Shown here: positions 5,647-8,875 of the stretch, one piece after another
Numbering within the stretch: the stretch's first letter is position 1
Layout of the letters: each line of letters opens with the position of its first letter
Assembly: GCA_001604265.1 (NCBI GenBank)
Contig: LVBC01000095.1
Coordinates: 1-8,875 of the forward strand
Direction: 5' to 3'
DNA length: 8,875 bases
From: Spirochaetales bacterium Spiro_01
GTDB taxonomy: Bacteria; Spirochaetota; Spirochaetia; Sphaerochaetales; Sphaerochaetaceae
Made by a program: the position numbers and the translations under genes
Notes under the pieces: generated by a model
Told to the model about the DNA's origin: nothing
The model's database searches: none
What the model saw: the letters and a program-made list of their open reading frames with translations, nothing else

Positions 5647-7880
5647 TGACAAAGGGAACAGGCAGTGATTTCAAGAGGAGTATAATGACCCGATGGGGAT
5701 ACTCCTATCTTGCCATCTGCATTGTTCCCATTATCGCAATCATTGTGCTCGCAGTGGCAGCCACCGTCCTTATCTCGGTCTCTGTCGCTGCGACGAACAA
5801 CCTTTCACAGTTCTATGTGACACGTCAGCTGGATGACAAGTTCAACGATACAGCTGAAATCTGCCAGGATATCTTCCTGGATCCAGAGCTCAATCCCCTT
5901 ACATCTATAAAGGATCCGCTCTCTCTGTCTGCGATGGACTATGAGGACAGTGTCAGGTCTCTTAGACACATAATAGGCAGCTATGAGGGCTTCGATGACG
6001 TTATAATCTTCTCTTCGAAACTTGGAATCGTCCTCTCCAGAGAGGACTGGGGCCGCCTCGATTTCTACTATCTCAGCAACAAGGAGAAGATGCTGTTCGA
6101 CAGGAGCACCTTCGAAAAGGTCTTCAGAGAGGAGAGGTGGAAGCTTGATATAGTGGAGGCCCAGGATGAGGAGGACGACCGCTTCTACATAATCCGTCCT
6201 ATCTCGTTCGTAAAGTCGAACAATCCCAACAACTTCTGCATAGCGATACTGATAGACTCCTCCAAGCTTCTACCAGAGGAGCTCGTGGATTATCAGGATA
6301 TGGTCATCTACAACGAGCTGTCTCACAACATCCTGTTCGACTTCACCGGGCGCTACAACAAGGGTGAAAGCTATCCTGAACTTGAGAGTATCGTTCCTGG
6401 AAGGACATCAAGACTGGGCAACTATATCGTCTCCTCCGCTCTTGGTGAAAGATACAGCCTGAAATATATCGTAATGGTCGATAGGAGCACCTACTTCCAT
6501 TACTTTACAATAACGATTCTCATCTCCGTCATTCTGACTCTCGCCGGTATCGGCTTCGGTATGTTCGTCATATCCCGTCTGCTCAGATCCAACTGGAAGA
6601 GCTACGAGGAGGCCATTGCCGCCTCCGGTGCCGATATAAGCCAGCTGGAAGGAAAGGATGCCTACTCTCCATTCGTCTCCTCTGTTACAAAGCTGAAGGA
6701 GGAGAAGGAGGATATGTCCCAGATACTGAAGGACCAGACCGAATCCCTGAAGGGGCATATGCTTTCAAAGCTCGTAGAGCGGGGTGGTGGTGCGATAAGC
6801 AGAGAGGCCCTGAGAGAGTGCGGCATCGAGCTTCCATATGACAACTTCTTCGTCCTGATGGCCTCCGTAGTCGAAGGACAGGAGGACAATTACGAAAAGA
6901 TGGTCTCCTCCTACAAGGGAGAAAGATACATCTCCCTTCCATTCGATTCGACCCATGGTATCGGCTTCATCGTCAACTCGAGTATCGATGACTACAGAAG
7001 CATAGCAGAGGACCTGAAGCTCCTGCTCTCAGATGGCCGTGATATGATAATCCAGCTCGGAGCTTCCAATATCTCCAATGGCCTCGATTCCCTTGGTTCG
7101 GATTACCTCGAGGCGATAAATGTCCTCGAGTATCAGAAGAACATAGGTTCTACAGAGTTCATGTTCTACCGGGATGTCGAGGCGATGAGCGAGAAGGCCT
7201 CCTTCCAGTACAGCATGGATCAGGAGCTCGATATCCAGAATGCAATAAGGAGCGGAAACGCCCTTGAGGCTGAATCTCTGATCGACTCCATAATTGCCGA
7301 GAACAGCAGGGCAGGGGTCTCACCTCGAATCCTGAGATACCTTCTCTTCAGTATCTCCGGAACCATCGTAAGAACGGTGAACAGCCTTGATGAGCGCTTT
7401 GCCGATTCGATTCCACAGATAACACTTCCTCCTATAATCCAGTCGGACAGCTTCGAAAGAAGCCATCAGGAGGTCAATGAGATAATAAAGAAGGTCTGTG
7501 CTGCGATTGCCCAGGTCGAGAGCCAGTACGCCGGCTCGACAGCCGAGACCTACTCGATCTATAGAAAGGCACTTTCATTCATCCACGAGAACTACAGCAA
7601 TTCGGCGATGAATGTGTCGATGGTCGCAGATACGCTCGGTGTCTCGATCGCCTACCTTTCTAAGATATTCAAGAAGTATCATAGTATGAACATATCGGAC
7701 TACATCACCTCCTACAGGGTCTCTGTTGCAAAGAAGTACCTCGCCGAGGGCGGACTTGTGAATGGCGCTGTAGAGGAGTGCGGCTTCGGTAGCCTCAGGA
7801 CCTTCCTGAGGGTGTTCAAGAATTGTGAAGGAATTACACCTGGTCAGTACAAGACCATGAGTGCAAGAGAGGATAGATAG
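5646..7880 (+). CDS. Membrane-anchored AraC-family transcriptional regulator
   Basis: This 744-aa protein has a sensor-regulator layout. A first membrane helix (about 20-48) and a second (about 287-312) bracket a roughly 240-residue extracytoplasmic region that may be Cache-like. A charged, probably coiled-coil linker (about 340-375) and a central cytoplasmic region (about 380-630) resembling large YesN/YtdP-type regulators follow. The C-terminal AraC domain (about 640-738) has two helix-turn-helix units: MVADTLGVSIAYLSKIFKKY, then VNGAVEECGFGSLRTFLRVF with the hallmark GITPGQY. There is no histidine kinase or receiver domain, so sensing and DNA binding are in one chain. The start at 5646 is chosen because GAGGAG (5635-5640) lies 5 nt upstream and TAATG couples it to the preceding gene. 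A start at 5613 would add 11 residues and lacks this support. Unlike the binding protein, it uses CGN arginine and ATA isoleucine codons freely, consistent with low expression. It probably controls this cluster. Confidence 0.92.
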   Translation: MTKGTGSDFKRSIMTRWGYSYLAICIVPIIAIIVLAVAATVLISVSVAATNNLSQFYVTRQLDDKFNDTAEICQDIFLDPELNPLTSIKDPLSLSAMDYEDSVRSLRHIIGSYEGFDDVIIFSSKLGIVLSREDWGRLDFYYLSNKEKMLFDRSTFEKVFREERWKLDIVEAQDEEDDRFYIIRPISFVKSNNPNNFCIAILIDSSKLLPEELVDYQDMVIYNELSHNILFDFTGRYNKGESYPELESIVPGRTSRLGNYIVSSALGERYSLKYIVMVDRSTYFHYFTITILISVILTLAGIGFGMFVISRLLRSNWKSYEEAIAASGADISQLEGKDAYSPFVSSVTKLKEEKEDMSQILKDQTESLKGHMLSKLVERGGGAISREALRECGIELPYDNFFVLMASVVEGQEDNYEKMVSSYKGERYISLPFDSTHGIGFIVNSSIDDYRSIAEDLKLLLSDGRDMIIQLGASNISNGLDSLGSDYLEAINVLEYQKNIGSTEFMFYRDVEAMSEKASFQYSMDQELDIQNAIRSGNALEAESLIDSIIAENSRAGVSPRILRYLLFSISGTIVRTVNSLDERFADSIPQITLPPIIQSDSFERSHQEVNEIIKKVCAAIAQVESQYAGSTAETYSIYRKALSFIHENYSNSAMNVSMVADTLGVSIAYLSKIFKKYHSMNISDYITSYRVSVAKKYLAEGGLVNGAVEECGFGSLRTFLRVFKNCEGITPGQYKTMSAREDR

Positions 7881-7881
7881 A

Positions 7882-8875
7882 ATGTTGAATGTTGCAGTTG
7901 TAGGTTGTGGAGCTGTCTCCAAGAACCATGGAAAGGCCCTCCAGAATAATCAGTACGCCACACTTAAGTATGCAGTCGATATCGACCGCTCGAAGGCAGA
8001 GGCCTTCAGTCAGACCTACGGTGGTGAGGTCCTTACCAGCCACAGGGATCTCTATGGAAAGGATGTAGATGTCGTCCACGTCGTCACCCCTCACTTTACC
8101 CACCCCGAGATCGTCATCGACCTTCTTGAGCACGGTTTCAATGTCTTCTGCGAGAAGCCTCTGGCAATTTCCAAGTACGATGCGAAGAAGATGATAAAGA
8201 AGGCCGAGGAGACTGGTAAGTACCTCGGTGTCTGCTTCCAGAACAGACTTAACAAGGCCACCATCGAGGCCAAGGAGATCATCGACTCCAAGAGGTATGG
8301 CAATATCGTCTCCGGCATGGCCCTGGTCGCCTGGGACAGGCATGGAAAGTACTACACCGACTCCCCATGGAGAGGAACCTATCAGGGAGAGGGTGGTGGT
8401 GTAATAATCAACCAGGCAATCCACACTCTGGACCTTATGGACTACCTTTCTGGCGGGGTAGAGGCAGTCTCCGCCTTCGATGGTCACCTCAGGGATACCG
8501 ATGACTACGAGGTAGAGGACTCTGCTATGATTCTCTTCAAACTCCTCAATGGAGCTACTGCAGTGGGCTTCTGCACAAACTGCTATCCGCAGAGCAAGAT
8601 CTGCGATGTCGAGTTCCATCTTGAGCATGCCGTAATGACAGTAAGACAGTCCGGTCTGACAATTGTCGAGGAGGATGGAAACACCATTGTCCACAAGGCA
8701 GAGGTCCTTAAGGGCGAGAAGTCGGAGTGGGGTGTAAGCCACGGCCTCTTGATCAATGAGTTCTACAAGGCAGTAATCAACAAAACACCTTTCATCTGCG
8801 ACTGTCACACAGGCCTTGCCGCAGTCTCGATTGTAAATGCAATCCAGCACTCCAAGGGCAAGTTCATAAAGATCG
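7882..8875 (+). CDS. Gfo/Idh/MocA family oxidoreductase (second copy), 3' end beyond the window
   Basis: The reading frame is open from ATG 7882 to the window edge (331 codons seen), so the stop lies outside. The visible part already covers nearly the whole family length. It has a Rossmann nucleotide site VAVVGCGAVSKNH (4-16), Asp33/Asp35 after the second strand, the hallmark CEKP (90-93) with candidate catalytic Lys92, WRGTYQGEGGG (163-173), and NQAIHTLDL (177-185) with His181. The final visible residues match the C-terminal helix that closes such proteins. AGAGAGGA (7866-7873) lies 8 nt before the ATG, and only 1 nt separates it from the regulator's stop. Its sequence is clearly different from the copy at 4519, so it likely performs a different oxidation or reduction step. 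The substrate is unknown. Confidence 0.92.
   Translation, partial: MLNVAVVGCGAVSKNHGKALQNNQYATLKYAVDIDRSKAEAFSQTYGGEVLTSHRDLYGKDVDVVHVVTPHFTHPEIVIDLLEHGFNVFCEKPLAISKYDAKKMIKKAEETGKYLGVCFQNRLNKATIEAKEIIDSKRYGNIVSGMALVAWDRHGKYYTDSPWRGTYQGEGGGVIINQAIHTLDLMDYLSGGVEAVSAFDGHLRDTDDYEVEDSAMILFKLLNGATAVGFCTNCYPQSKICDVEFHLEHAVMTVRQSGLTIVEEDGNTIVHKAEVLKGEKSEWGVSHGLLINEFYKAVINKTPFICDCHTGLAAVSIVNAIQHSKGKFIKI

Noticed and set aside
7834..8850. A 338-aa minus-strand open frame at the right edge
   Set aside because: It mirrors the register of the second Gfo/Idh gene, whose forward translation carries clear family motifs, so the minus frame is a codon-bias shadow.

Overview
The window is one densely packed, single-direction (+ strand) carbohydrate-use gene cluster. 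It holds five complete genes, plus a sixth that runs off the right edge. The style suggests a spirochaete, most likely in or near Sphaerochaeta or Treponema. The binding protein has a signal peptide ending in an 'FAQG'-like junction followed by an Ala/Glu-rich linker. It has no lipobox cysteine, which fits a diderm with a periplasm better than a Gram-positive. Arginine is coded mainly by AGG/AGA. This placement is inferred from style and is not proven by a marker gene.

Layout: positions 1-123 are a leader with no assignable gene. It contains a 12-bp hairpin (56-85) and a smaller hairpin (93-107) just before the ribosome binding site. Positions 124-1698 encode a large LplA/LipO-type sugar-binding protein of an ABC importer. 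A 62-base gap (1699-1760) holds a strong GCAA-tetraloop hairpin without a T-run. Then come a heparinase II/III-like polysaccharide lyase without a signal peptide (1761-3755), a TIM-barrel sugar phosphate isomerase/epimerase-like protein (3752-4510), a Gfo/Idh/MocA oxidoreductase (4519-5646), a membrane-anchored AraC-type regulator (5646-7880), and a second Gfo/Idh/MocA oxidoreductase (7882 to beyond 8875). From 1761 onward the junctions are 4-bp overlap, 8-bp gap, 1-bp overlap and 1-bp gap, so these genes are almost certainly one translationally coupled transcript.

How the genes may work together (inference): a periplasmic binding protein captures an oligosaccharide, probably uronate-containing. 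It is imported by permeases that are not in this window, then cleaved in the cytoplasm by the lyase. The isomerase-like protein and the two NAD(P)-dependent oxidoreductases process the product. The regulator has a large extracytoplasmic domain between two membrane helices and a C-terminal DNA-binding domain, so it could sense the sugar outside the membrane and control the operon directly. The substrate cannot be named from sequence alone. No RNA genes, insertion sequences, CRISPR arrays or phage features were seen.
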